This document shows positions 47,371-56,239 of a stretch of DNA of 64,000 nt, piece after piece. Under the pieces are notes generated by a model, which ran no database searches, was not told the DNA's origin, and saw only the letters and a list, made by a program, of their open reading frames with translations. Source of the DNA: Herbaspirillum sp. LeCh32-8 (GTDB taxonomy: Bacteria > Pseudomonadota > Gammaproteobacteria > Burkholderiales > Burkholderiaceae_D); NCBI RefSeq assembly GCF_017814915.1, contig NZ_JAGIPZ010000009.1, positions 154,321 through 218,320 of the forward strand, given 5' to 3'. Position 1 is the first letter of the stretch; each line of letters opens with the position of its first letter. Position numbers and translations under genes: made by a program.

Positions 47371-48867
47371 TCACTCCGCCGCGGCCTGCGCCTCCAGCAT
47401 GCGGCGCGCCAGGAAACGTCCGGCGCGCGCGCTGGTGGCTTTCTTCTCATGGCCGTCGTAGGCCAGCTTGCCGTTGACCCACACCGCATCGATGCCATGC
47501 GCGGGCTGCATCGGATCGGTGAAGCTGGCGGCGTCGCGCACGGTGTCGGCGTCGAACAGCACCAGATCGGCCCAGTAACCTTCGCGCACAAAACCGCGTT
47601 CATGCAGGCCGAAGCGCTGCGCCGACAGGCCGGTCATCTTCTGCACCGCCACCGCCATCGAGAACAATTTCTGCTCGCGGCTGTAATAACCCAGCACGCG
47701 CGGGAACGCGCCCCACAGTCGCGGGTGCGGCAAGGGATCATTGGGCAGGCCGTCGGAGCCAACTACGGTGGCCGGATGCGAGAGGATGCGGTTGACGTCG
47801 TCGTCCGACATGCAGTGGTAGACCGCGCCGGCCGGCATCAGGCGCGCGGCCGCGGCGTGCAGGTCGACGTTCCATTCGGCGGCGATCTGCTTCAACATCT
47901 TGCCGCCCTGCTCGGGATGCGGCTCGGACCAGGTGACCTGGATGTCGTAGTCGGAGGTGACCTGCTTCAGGTCCAGCGTGGACGAACTGGCGGTGTAGGG
48001 ATAGCAGTCGCAGCCGACGTGCTGGTGCTGGCCGGCCGCTTCCAGCGCCTTGAGCACCTCGCTGCTGCGCCCCCAGTTTTCGACGCCGGCGCATTTCAGG
48101 TGCGAGATCACCACCGGCACGCGCGCATGCTTGCCGATGGTGAAGGCTTCATCCATGGCGTTGAGGATGTCGGCGAATTCGCTGCGCAGATGGGTCGCGT
48201 ACAGGCCGCCGAACTCCGCCAGCGGCTCGGCCAGGGCCAGCACCTCCTCGGTGGGCGCATTGATCGCGTTGCCGTAGGCCAGCCCGGTGGACAGGCCCAG
48301 CGCGCCGTGCTCCAGCGCCTCGCGCAGTTGCTCGCGCATGCCGGCGATTTCACTCTCGCTGGCGGCGCGCCCAAGGTCGTCCATGTGGTTGTTGCGCAAG
48401 GCGGTGTGACCCACCAGCGCGGCCACGTTGATCGATGGCTGCGCGGCATTGACCGCCTCGACATAGCGCGCGAAGGTCGGATAACTGAATGCCTCGGACT
48501 TGCCCAGCAGGTTCATCGGATCCGGCGGATCACCCTTGAGCGACACCGGCGCGGCGCTGATGCCGCAGTTGCCCACCACCACGGTGGTCACGCCCTGCGA
48601 CAACTTGGGGAACATCTCCGGGGTGCGGATCACGTTGGTGTCATCGTGCGTGTGCACGTCGATGAAACCGGGCGCCAGCACACGGCCGGTGGCGTCGATG
48701 GTGTCGTCAGCCAGCCAGCCGGACAAGTGCCCGATGGCGGCGATGCGTCCTTCGCGCACGGCGATGTCGGCATGCCGGGGCTCGGCGCCGGAACCGTCGA
48801 TGACCAGCGCGTTGCGGATCAGGATGTCACAACGGCCGATGGCGGGGGTAAAGCGACTTTGAGTCAT
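47371..48867 (-). CDS. N-acyl-D-amino-acid deacylase family amidohydrolase
   Basis: The 498-residue TIM-barrel amidohydrolase has the D-aminoacylase ligand set: H72 and H74 (HTHDD), C101 (GNCG), H226 (THLRSE), H256 (SHLKC) and D372 (GSDGLP). It removes an acyl group from the nitrogen of a D-configured amino acid. In this cluster the substrate could be an N-acetyl-D-amino acid or the related sugar acid N-acetyl-D-glucosaminate, whose C2 centre fits the D-amino-acid pattern; the second is my inference from the GntP and KDG kinase neighbours. It starts 3 bases after the rpiR stop. Confidence 0.9.
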   Translation of the reverse strand: MTQSRFTPAIGRCDILIRNALVIDGSGAEPRHADIAVREGRIAAIGHLSGWLADDTIDATGRVLAPGFIDVHTHDDTNVIRTPEMFPKLSQGVTTVVVGNCGISAAPVSLKGDPPDPMNLLGKSEAFSYPTFARYVEAVNAAQPSINVAALVGHTALRNNHMDDLGRAASESEIAGMREQLREALEHGALGLSTGLAYGNAINAPTEEVLALAEPLAEFGGLYATHLRSEFADILNAMDEAFTIGKHARVPVVISHLKCAGVENWGRSSEVLKALEAAGQHQHVGCDCYPYTASSSTLDLKQVTSDYDIQVTWSEPHPEQGGKMLKQIAAEWNVDLHAAAARLMPAGAVYHCMSDDDVNRILSHPATVVGSDGLPNDPLPHPRLWGAFPRVLGYYSREQKLFSMAVAVQKMTGLSAQRFGLHERGFVREGYWADLVLFDADTVRDAASFTDPMQPAHGIDAVWVNGKLAYDGHEKKATSARAGRFLARRMLEAQAAAE

Positions 48868-48870
48868 GAT

Positions 48871-49752
48871 TCAATCTCCCAGCGGCTGGCGATCACCGCC
48901 GCCGCGATGCGTGTCGAGCACGTACTTCAACCGGCGCAGGCGTTCCTGGCTGCCTTCCTTCTGCAGCAAGGCCAGCTCCAGCACCAGCATGTCGAGCGTC
49001 ACCATCATCGCGTAGCGTGATGAGGACGGTTTGAAAATCAGGTCGGTCTCCAGCGTCTTGATCGGCAGCAGCACGTCGGCCATCTTCGCCAGCGGCGAAC
49101 CCAGCGACGTGATGGCAATCACCTTGACGCCGTATTCGCGCGCCACCTCGCAATTGGCCAGCAGCTCGGGCACGTTGCCGGTGGCGGAAAAGACCAGCAG
49201 TACATCGTTCTTGTCCAGCGTGGCGGCCACCATCTTCTGCAGGATGGCGTCGTGATACGTGGCGATCGGACGCCCCAGGCGCACCAGCCGGTAGCGCGCC
49301 TCATCCGACATCATGGTGGAGCCGCCGCCCATGCCGAAGCAGTAGATCATGCGGGCGTCCAGCAGCAACCGGGCGGCGGCCACCAGCATGTCGGGGTTGA
49401 GCATGGCACGGTTGAGCTCGAGCACGGCGTGGATGTCGTTGTAGACCTGGTCAACCAGTTCCGGCGGCTGCTCCGCGGCCACGGTCTTGGCGCCGTCGAA
49501 GAAACGCTGCCCCACCGCCACCGCCTGTGCCAGCAGGAACTTGAATTCACGCACGTCGCGGCAGCCCATGGCCTTGGCGAAACGCGTCACGCTGGCCACC
49601 GAGACCCCGGCCTTGGCCGCCAGTTCACCGATGCTGGCGCTGGCGGCGGAAGACAGGTCGCCCAGGATGGCCTCGGCCACCTTTTGTTCGGCCAGGCGCA
49701 GCGTGCTGCTGCGCTCGGTGATGCGGGAGACGATGTCGAGAGTCTGCGCCAT
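48871..49752 (-). CDS. RpiR/MurR-family regulator (HTH plus SIS domain)
   Basis: The 293-residue protein has an N-terminal HTH_6 domain (IGELAAKAGVSVASVTRFAKAMGC, about 40-65) and a C-terminal SIS sugar-phosphate-binding domain (FGMGGGSTMM, LVFSATGNVPE). Such regulators sense phosphosugars or amino-sugar derivatives. It is the first gene of the minus-strand arm and directly faces the plus-strand arm; an 8-14-8 inverted repeat in between is its probable operator. A phosphorylated product such as KDPG would be a plausible ligand. Confidence 0.9.
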   Translation of the reverse strand: MAQTLDIVSRITERSSTLRLAEQKVAEAILGDLSSAASASIGELAAKAGVSVASVTRFAKAMGCRDVREFKFLLAQAVAVGQRFFDGAKTVAAEQPPELVDQVYNDIHAVLELNRAMLNPDMLVAAARLLLDARMIYCFGMGGGSTMMSDEARYRLVRLGRPIATYHDAILQKMVAATLDKNDVLLVFSATGNVPELLANCEVAREYGVKVIAITSLGSPLAKMADVLLPIKTLETDLIFKPSSSRYAMMVTLDMLVLELALLQKEGSQERLRRLKYVLDTHRGGGDRQPLGD

Positions 49753-49955
49753 GAGGTCGGATCAGTGTCTGCCTGAAATCAGATTGTTCGGATTATTCGG
49801 ATGATTGGGATGGTCCGGACCGGCGCCGATGCGGGAGCTTTGCCCGGGAGCGACGTTCAAACCTCACTCCCCTGCGCTGCCGCCAGCCGCTGCGCGATGC
49901 CGGAACCAATACGCTGCCGTGTGCCGGGAAAGGGTTTCCCTAAATTATTTATGTT

Positions 49956-49985
49956 ATTTACTAACACGTCGCAAACATAGTAAAT
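49956..49985. promoter_or_regulatory. Inverted repeat ATTTACTA-N14-TAGTAAAT, probable RpiR operator
   Basis: Two perfect 8-bp half-sites lie 22 bases apart, two helical turns, on the divergent promoter region 46 bases before the PLP-deaminase start. Spacing and symmetry fit a dimer or tetramer of the adjacent RpiR-type regulator controlling both arms. Confidence 0.55.
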
Positions 49986-50031
49986 TCAAGGGTATTATTA
50001 CGTCAATCCAATTTTTACAGGAATAATTGCG

Positions 50032-51324
50032 ATGAATGATACAAACTACCAGATTGCTTATCAGACCGGCATCATCGACCCTGTAAACAAGGGCCTGGGT
50101 ACCTTGGAGCAACCCTTGGCCCCGCAACAGGCGGGCTCGGTCAAATGGAACCTGCTCAACGAAGACATCAGCCTGCCGGCGGCGGTTCTCTATGAAGAGA
50201 AGCTGGCGCACAACCTGGCCTGGATGCAGGACTTCGTCGGCCAATACAAGGTCAAGCTGGCGCCGCACGGCAAGACCACCATGGCGCCCAAGCTCTTCAA
50301 GCGCCAGCTCGACACCGGCGCCTGGGGTATCACCCTGGCCACCGCGCACCAGACGCTGGCGGCCTATCAGCACGGCGTGCGCCGCGTGATCATGGCCAAC
50401 CAGCTGGTGGGCAAGCGCAACATGGCCATCATCTCCGAGTTGATGGCCGATCCTTCCTTCGAATTTTTCTGCCTGGTCGACTCGGCCGAGCTGGTCGACC
50501 AGCTCGGCCGCTTCTTCGCCGAGCGCGGCCAGAGCCTGAACGTGCTGCTGGAGCTGGGCCCGCAGGGCGGGCGCACAGGCGTGCGCGACGACGCGCAGCA
50601 GGCGACAGTGATCGAGGCCATCCAGCGCTGGGACAGCATCGCCCTGGCCGGCGTGGAAGTCTATGAAGGCGTGCTCAAGGAAGAGGTCGACATCCGCCGC
50701 TTCCTGCAGCGCGCGGTGTCCTGCATCAAGGGCCTGGCGCAACAGGGCCTGCTGGCCAGGCGCACCGCGCGCGGCCCGGCGGTGCTGACCGGCGCCGGCT
50801 CGGCCTGGTACGACGTGGTGGCCGAAGAATTCGCCCGGGCCGACATCGGCCTGCCGCTGGACGTGGTGCTGCGCCCCGGCTGCTACCTGACGCATGACGT
50901 CGGCATCTACCGCGCCGCGCAGGCGCAGATCCAGGTACGCAACCCGGTGGCGCACAGCATGCGCAGCCAGCTGCAGCCGGCGCTGCAACTGTGGGCCTAC
51001 GTGCAGTCGATCCCCGAGGCCGACAAGGCCATCATCGCGCTGGGCAAGCGCGACGCCGCCTTTGACGCCGGCCTGCCGTTGCCGGTGTCGCGCTTCCGCC
51101 CGGGCAGCGACAAGCAGCCGGCCGCCTCGCCCGCGCACTGGGAAGTGACCGGCATGATGGACCAGCACGCCTACCTGAAGATCGCCGCCGGCGACGACAT
51201 CAAGGTCGGCGACATGATCGCCTTCGACATCTCGCACCCCTGCCTGACCTTCGACAAGTGGCGTCACCTGGCGGTGGTGGACGGCAAGTTCGACGTAATC
51301 GACGTGGTCCAGACTTTCTTCTGA
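50032..51324 (+). CDS. Fold-III PLP-dependent deaminase (D-serine dehydratase-like), candidate D-glucosaminate dehydratase
   Basis: This 430-residue enzyme belongs to the D-threonine aldolase/D-serine dehydratase-like family. K81 in APHGKTTM is the expected PLP lysine, and H402 and C404 (SHPCLTFDKW) match the C-terminal metal site of this family. It should eliminate the hydroxyl and amino groups of a D-beta-hydroxy amino acid, giving a keto acid and ammonia. D-Glucosaminate dehydratase, which yields 2-keto-3-deoxygluconate, is a reaction of this enzyme class and would feed the KDG-type kinase encoded 90 bases downstream. D-serine or D-threonine remain alternatives. Confidence 0.88.
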   Translation: MNDTNYQIAYQTGIIDPVNKGLGTLEQPLAPQQAGSVKWNLLNEDISLPAAVLYEEKLAHNLAWMQDFVGQYKVKLAPHGKTTMAPKLFKRQLDTGAWGITLATAHQTLAAYQHGVRRVIMANQLVGKRNMAIISELMADPSFEFFCLVDSAELVDQLGRFFAERGQSLNVLLELGPQGGRTGVRDDAQQATVIEAIQRWDSIALAGVEVYEGVLKEEVDIRRFLQRAVSCIKGLAQQGLLARRTARGPAVLTGAGSAWYDVVAEEFARADIGLPLDVVLRPGCYLTHDVGIYRAAQAQIQVRNPVAHSMRSQLQPALQLWAYVQSIPEADKAIIALGKRDAAFDAGLPLPVSRFRPGSDKQPAASPAHWEVTGMMDQHAYLKIAAGDDIKVGDMIAFDISHPCLTFDKWRHLAVVDGKFDVIDVVQTFF

Positions 51325-51414
51325 GAATTTTGATAGGATTTCGCGCCATCCCGTGGCGCCGGGCAGCTTCTGCCCTCGCCCGGGAAGCACATCCCTGAAC
51401 GCACAGCAAAGAAC

Positions 51415-52338
51415 ATGAGCAAGAAGATCCTCGCCTATGGCGAAGCGATGGTGGAATTCAACCAGAGCATCCAGGCGCCGCGCAATTACCTCGAAGGCTT
51501 CGGCGGCGACACCTCCAACTTCGCCATCGCGGCGGCTCGCCAGGGCAGCGACTGCGCCTATATCAGCGCGGTGGGCGACGACCATTTCGGTCGCAGCCTG
51601 CTGGATCTGTGGCAGTCGGAAAAGGTCGGCACCGACTACGTCGACGTCGCCGAAGGCGGCTCCACCGGCATTTACTTCGTCACCCACGACGACGCCGGCC
51701 ACCACTTCCACTACCGGCGCGCGGGCTCGGCCGCCAGCCGCTACACTGCGCAGGAGCTGCCGCTGGAGGCCATCGCGCAGGCCAGCGTGCTGCACCTGTC
51801 GGGCATCAGCCTGGCCATCAGCGAAAGCGCTTGCGACGCCGGCCTGGCAGCGATGGCGCATGCCCGCAAGCATGGCGTGCAGACCTCGCTGGACACCAAT
51901 CTGCGGCTGCGCCTGTGGCCGCTGGAACGCGCCCGCGAAAAAATGATTGAAGCCTTCAAGCTGTGCGACATCTGCCTGCCCAGTTGGGAAGACGTGTCCA
52001 TGCTGACCGGTCTGGAAGATCGGGACGCCATCGTTGACCAACTGCTGTCCTACGGCGTGAAGCTGGTAGCGTTCAAGCTGGGCAAGGAAGGCTGCTACGT
52101 CGCCACGCCCGATGAGCGGCGCATGGTGCAGCCATATCCGGTGGACGCGCTGGACGCGACCGGCGCAGGCGACTGTTTCGGCGGCGCTTTCGTGGCCGAA
52201 CTGGTGGCCGGGCGCAATCCGTTTGAGGCGGCGCGCTACGCCAACGTGGCGGCAGCACTCTCGACCACCGGTTACGGCGCGGTCGAACCCATCCCCACCC
52301 GCCAGAAAGTCGAAGCGGCCCTCAAGGCCGCTGCGTAA
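51415..52338 (+). CDS. kdgK: PfkB-family sugar kinase, probable 2-dehydro-3-deoxygluconokinase
   Basis: The 307-residue ribokinase-fold enzyme has the C-terminal PfkB signature DATGAGDCFGG with catalytic D253 and the N-terminal substrate lid (GGDTSNFAIAAARQG). The DTNLRLRLWP segment near residue 162 is characteristic of KDG kinases. It would phosphorylate 2-keto-3-deoxygluconate to KDPG for aldolase cleavage. It lies 90 bases after the PLP deaminase in the same direction; no aldolase gene is in the window. Confidence 0.88.
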   Translation: MSKKILAYGEAMVEFNQSIQAPRNYLEGFGGDTSNFAIAAARQGSDCAYISAVGDDHFGRSLLDLWQSEKVGTDYVDVAEGGSTGIYFVTHDDAGHHFHYRRAGSAASRYTAQELPLEAIAQASVLHLSGISLAISESACDAGLAAMAHARKHGVQTSLDTNLRLRLWPLERAREKMIEAFKLCDICLPSWEDVSMLTGLEDRDAIVDQLLSYGVKLVAFKLGKEGCYVATPDERRMVQPYPVDALDATGAGDCFGGAFVAELVAGRNPFEAARYANVAAALSTTGYGAVEPIPTRQKVEAALKAAA

Positions 52339-52369
52339 TCACTTATCTGCAAACGGACAGGCCGCGCCG

Positions 52370-53719
52370 TCACGCCGCAGCCTGCTCCGTGCGCCTCGCC
52401 ACGAACAGCATGCCCGCCACCGACTGGCGGATTTCCTCGCGCAGAACCTGTTCGCTGTCGTGCACCACTTCCATGCCGTTGTTGTTCAGGTGCAGATGCA
52501 CATAGTCGCGGCTATGCCGGTAGCGGCCGCTGGCGTGCAGGCAAAAACCTGAGGGCGCCGCGTCCTGCGGCGTCACCGCCTCCACCGTGAAGATGAAGTA
52601 GCCGTCCTTGCGCAAGGCGCCGGCCACGTGGCGGAATACGCTCTCCAGCTCGCCGAAATAGATCATGGTGTCAGCCGCCGCGACCAGGTCGCAGGAGCCG
52701 GGATTGCGGGCCAGATAGTCGCCGATCTCGGCCTTCTCCAGCTGGGCGTAGTGACCGGCGGCGGCGGCCTTGGCCAGCATCTTGCCGGCCAGGTCGACGC
52801 CGGTGATGCGATGCGAGAACGGCGCCATGTAAGGACCGCACAGGCCGGTGCCGCAGCCGATGTCGATCGCCTCGAACTGGCGCGCCGGCTGCGCCACCAT
52901 CCCCAGGCCCTCGCCGATGAGGCGCGGGCCACGGTAACCCAGGCTTTCCAGCAGGTTGGACTCGAAGGTATCGGCGTAGCGGTCGAAGTGGAACTCGATG
53001 TAGCGGTCGGAGGCGCGCGCCGGCACGTCGGCCTGGGAGCAGGCGGCCAGCATGTGCGCGGCCACCGGGTTGTCCGGCTCGTCGGCCAGCCAGGCGCGAT
53101 AGGCCTGGGCGGCCTCGGGCAAACGACCGAGGAAGTAAAAGGAAATACCCAGCATCTCCTTGGATTTACCCTCCAGCGGCGGCAGCACATAGGCGCGGCA
53201 CTGGTAGTGGGAAGCCTGCATCTTGTCGCCGGCGGCTTCGAAGATGCTGCCCAGATGCAGCAAGGCAGGCACAAAGTCGGGCGCAATCTCGACGGCGCGC
53301 TTGAAGGATTCGGTGGCCTCGGCGGTCTGTTGCAGCTGCAGCTGCGTGGCGCCCAGGTTGTTCCAGATGGTGTGGTCCTGCGGGGTCACTGCCAGCGCGT
53401 CGGCGTAGGCTTGCGCGGATTCTTCCATGCGCCCCAGCGCAAACAGCACGTTGCCCAGATCGTTGTGCCAGCCGGCGTCGTCGGACTCCAGCGCGCAGGA
53501 CAGCATCAGTTTTTCCACCGCCTCGTCATGCCGGCCCACCTGATGCAGCCAGATGCCGTAGTAATGCAAGGCCACCGGATGGATGGGATCCTCTTCCAGC
53601 ACCGCCTCGTAGACGGCGGCGGCCTGCTCGAGGTGGCCGGCCATGTGGGCGTCGATGGCTTGCTGCAGCTGCGCCAGGTGGGTGGAACTGCCATCGGTGA
53701 GCGATTGAAGCGATTGCAT
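52370..53719 (-). CDS. TPR-repeat protein with SAM-dependent methyltransferase domain
   Basis: The 449-residue protein has about five tetratricopeptide repeats in residues 15-215 (units with W/Y-x2-LG and A..P spacing such as GNVLFALGRMEESAQAYADA) and a class I methyltransferase domain in residues 260-440 with SAM motif AIDIGCGTGLCG. This architecture is that of the predicted TPR methyltransferases (COG4976-like). Substrate unknown; the TPRs suggest a protein target. It is convergent with kdgK (31-base gap) and apparently monocistronic. Confidence 0.87.
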   Translation of the reverse strand: MQSLQSLTDGSSTHLAQLQQAIDAHMAGHLEQAAAVYEAVLEEDPIHPVALHYYGIWLHQVGRHDEAVEKLMLSCALESDDAGWHNDLGNVLFALGRMEESAQAYADALAVTPQDHTIWNNLGATQLQLQQTAEATESFKRAVEIAPDFVPALLHLGSIFEAAGDKMQASHYQCRAYVLPPLEGKSKEMLGISFYFLGRLPEAAQAYRAWLADEPDNPVAAHMLAACSQADVPARASDRYIEFHFDRYADTFESNLLESLGYRGPRLIGEGLGMVAQPARQFEAIDIGCGTGLCGPYMAPFSHRITGVDLAGKMLAKAAAAGHYAQLEKAEIGDYLARNPGSCDLVAAADTMIYFGELESVFRHVAGALRKDGYFIFTVEAVTPQDAAPSGFCLHASGRYRHSRDYVHLHLNNNGMEVVHDSEQVLREEIRQSVAGMLFVARRTEQAAA

Positions 53720-53949
53720 AGCGTGGTCCCGTTCAGAAAACGTGTTCGATACCGCATGCCGGCGCCGGCCCGAGGCCGATTGCTGCGCCGCCTAGTGTAC
53801 AGCGTCTTTACAATATCTTTACGAGTGTTAACGAGAATTGCTATGCGGACAATGCCTAATTCTTTCAAATTCGTACACAAAGATGCGTCAAGCCGAGGTA
53901 ATAGCGGGTAAGCCCCGGTAACGCGATATCAAGAACCAGCGCGCCCATG

Positions 53950-53976
53950 AAAAAAGCCGCCTGCAGGCGGCTTTTT
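53950..53976 (-). terminator. Terminator of the MocR gene
   Basis: Stem GCCGCC/GGCGGC (loop TGCA) extended by A/T runs on both sides, 20 bases past the MocR stop. The symmetry allows function on both strands. Confidence 0.85.
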
Positions 53977-53995
53977 ACGGAATGCGGAATGCTCC

Positions 53996-55534
53996 CTAAC
54001 CGGCCGCCAAGCTGTGGCCGATGCGTCCCAGCTGGCGCAATGCCTGATCCAGCTCCCGCGTGAACGGGTGGCCGCAGCAGATACGCAGGAAGTGCCCGTA
54101 GCGGTTGGAATTGGAGAAGATCGCGCCGGGCGACACGCCCACGCCCTCCACCAGCGCCCGCTCGAACAGTTGTTGCGAGCAGACTTGGGACGGCAGCTCC
54201 ACCCACATGCCCACGCCGCCGCTGGGTACGTTCAGGCGCGTGCCCTCCGGGAAGTAAGCCGCGATCGACTCGGCCATGCGTTCGCGCTGCTCCTTGAGCA
54301 GCTGGCGCAGGCGGCGCAGGTGACGGTCGTAACCGGGGCTGGCGATGAAGTCGGCGGCGGTGATCTGGGTCCACTCCTCGTTGGCGCGGGTGTGCGTGAA
54401 CTTGAGCATCATGACCCGCTCGTGCCAGCGCCCGCCGTTCATCCAGCCCAGGCGCATGCCGGGCGCCAGCACCTTGTTGAGCGAGGCGCAATAGATCACG
54501 TTGCCGCTGCGGTCGCGGCTCTTCAGCGAGGACGGCGGCGCGTTGCCGTCGGCCAGCTCGGTGTAGGCGTCGTCCTCGATCAGCGGCAGGCGCAGCTCTT
54601 CGCACAGGCGCACCAGCTTGTCCTTGTTGGCGTCGGGCATGATGCAGCCCAGCGGGTTCTGCAGGTTGGGCACCACCACCACCGCCTTGATGTTGCCGTA
54701 GGTGCGCACCGCCAGCTCCAGCGCCTCGGCCGAGATGCCGGTGTGCGGACTGGTGGGAATCTCCAGCGCCTTCATGCCGAGGTTTTCCAGCGCCTGCAGC
54801 AGGCCGAAGTAGGTGGGCGACTCCACCGCGATGGTGTCACCGGGGCCGGCCACGGCGCGCAGCGCCAGGTTCAGCGCCTCGATGCAGCCGTGCGTGACCA
54901 CCACCTCGTCGGCCTCGATGCGCATGCCGGCATTGAGGGCGCGGCGCGCCACCGCCTGGCGGAAGGTGGCGTTGCCGTTGTGCGGCATGGCGCTGGTGAG
55001 CAGCTCCGGGCGCTCGCGCAGGGCGCGCATGGCCGCCTGGCGCAGCGTGTCGACCGCGTACAGCTCGGGCGCGCAGGTCATGCCGGACAGGTCAATCGGC
55101 GGCGCCAACTTCTGGCGCAGCGCGATGTATTGCGACACCTTTTCATGAATGCCGACGTACTGGGCCGGGTCGATCGCCACCAGGCTCTTGGGCTCCTGCA
55201 CCGGACGGATGGCCGAACGGCGAGGCTGGCGCACAAAGTAACCGGAGCGCGGGCGCGCCTCCAGCCAGCCGCCCTCTTCCATATGGCGCAGCGTCTGCAG
55301 CGCGGTCGACAGGCTGACCTGGTGCTGGCGCATCAGGTCGCGCACCGAAGGCATGCGGTCGCCGGCGACCAGAGTGCCGGCCTGGATCGCGCCCTGATAA
55401 TGCTCGGCCAGGCGGCGATACAGGGGCATGCGGATTTCCACCGGGCCTGGAGGCTCAATTGCGGGCGCGGGGCCGGGTGCGGCGTGGGTAGCGGGGTCGG
55501 GGAGGAGCAGGCTGGTATCCATAACAGAGATCAT
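53996..55534 (-). CDS. MocR/PdxR-type GntR regulator with aminotransferase domain
   Basis: The 512-residue protein joins an N-terminal GntR winged helix (about 35-105, PSVRDLMRQHQVSLSTALQTL) to a fold-I aminotransferase-like domain. The PLP lysine lies in YCASLNKVLAPGMRLGW near residue 353. MocR proteins use PLP or its adducts as effector and usually control a divergent gene, here a DUF2917 gene 163 bases away. It may start at 55534 or four codons later. It could act on genes elsewhere; no PLP or amine gene is adjacent. Confidence 0.9.
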   Translation of the reverse strand: MISVMDTSLLLPDPATHAAPGPAPAIEPPGPVEIRMPLYRRLAEHYQGAIQAGTLVAGDRMPSVRDLMRQHQVSLSTALQTLRHMEEGGWLEARPRSGYFVRQPRRSAIRPVQEPKSLVAIDPAQYVGIHEKVSQYIALRQKLAPPIDLSGMTCAPELYAVDTLRQAAMRALRERPELLTSAMPHNGNATFRQAVARRALNAGMRIEADEVVVTHGCIEALNLALRAVAGPGDTIAVESPTYFGLLQALENLGMKALEIPTSPHTGISAEALELAVRTYGNIKAVVVVPNLQNPLGCIMPDANKDKLVRLCEELRLPLIEDDAYTELADGNAPPSSLKSRDRSGNVIYCASLNKVLAPGMRLGWMNGGRWHERVMMLKFTHTRANEEWTQITAADFIASPGYDRHLRRLRQLLKEQRERMAESIAAYFPEGTRLNVPSGGVGMWVELPSQVCSQQLFERALVEGVGVSPGAIFSNSNRYGHFLRICCGHPFTRELDQALRQLGRIGHSLAAG

Positions 55535-55697
55535 GTTCTTGCAGCAAAAACCAGAACAGATACAGAGTATTCGAAAAGGGACGATAACAGATCAAAAATC
55601 TGCCGCCTGTTCCGGCGCAGAGCGATTTTCCCTGTGCCTGTTGCGCCTTGCCCGCCGTCCCTAGACTGCAAGCGTACCCAACAGACGGAGAACCATC

Positions 55698-56060
55698 ATG
55701 CATACCCCGCGGCAACGGCCCCTTCCCCAGCAGGACATGCGCACCCAGACCATCCGCCTGGCGCGCGGCCAGGCCATGCAGGTCTGGCTGCCGGCCGGCA
55801 GCCTGGTCGTCAGCAACGCCCCGGCGGCGCGCATCTCGGAGGCGCCGCACTGGCAGGCCGAGCAGCTGCGTATTCGCCGCACCGAACTGGCCGACGGCCA
55901 GTCCATGCACTTCGAGCATCCCGGCTGGGTGGAAATCCTCACGCCCCGGGGCGGTGAAGTACTGTGCCTGCGGCCCGAGGCCCACTCCTGGCGCCGCGCC
56001 TGGAACAGCCTGCTGCGGCTGCTGGCGCGTACACCGGGGGTGACGCCGGCGCGCCGCTGA
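55698..56060 (+). CDS. DUF2917 family protein
   Basis: The 120-residue protein has the DUF2917-like cupin-sized core LARGQAMQVWLPAGSLVVSNAPAAR... with Trp residues and short beta-strand patterns, and no signal peptide. A GGAG ribosome-binding site precedes the ATG. It is divergent from a MocR regulator, a pairing seen for small DUF2917 genes in betaproteobacteria as far as I recall. Function is unknown; a small beta-barrel ligand-binding role is only suggested by the pattern. Confidence 0.75.
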   Translation: MHTPRQRPLPQQDMRTQTIRLARGQAMQVWLPAGSLVVSNAPAARISEAPHWQAEQLRIRRTELADGQSMHFEHPGWVEILTPRGGEVLCLRPEAHSWRRAWNSLLRLLARTPGVTPARR

Positions 56061-56239
56061 AACGCACTGACCCGCAACCGGCCCAGACCTTGGCGCGCCC
56101 TGCTTTCCCGTTGCCAACGTCTGGGTATTGCCTGCCTACCGTCAATAAATTTGCACAAATTTTTCGAATCCGCACGGGAAGATGCTCAGATGTTTCTCTA
56201 AAACCATTACACTTCTTCATCCCCAAAAGAAGAAGTGTT

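Noticed and set aside
49954..52041. 695-codon open frame on the minus strand
   Set aside because: Antisense to the PLP deaminase and kdgK, both with intact catalytic motifs.
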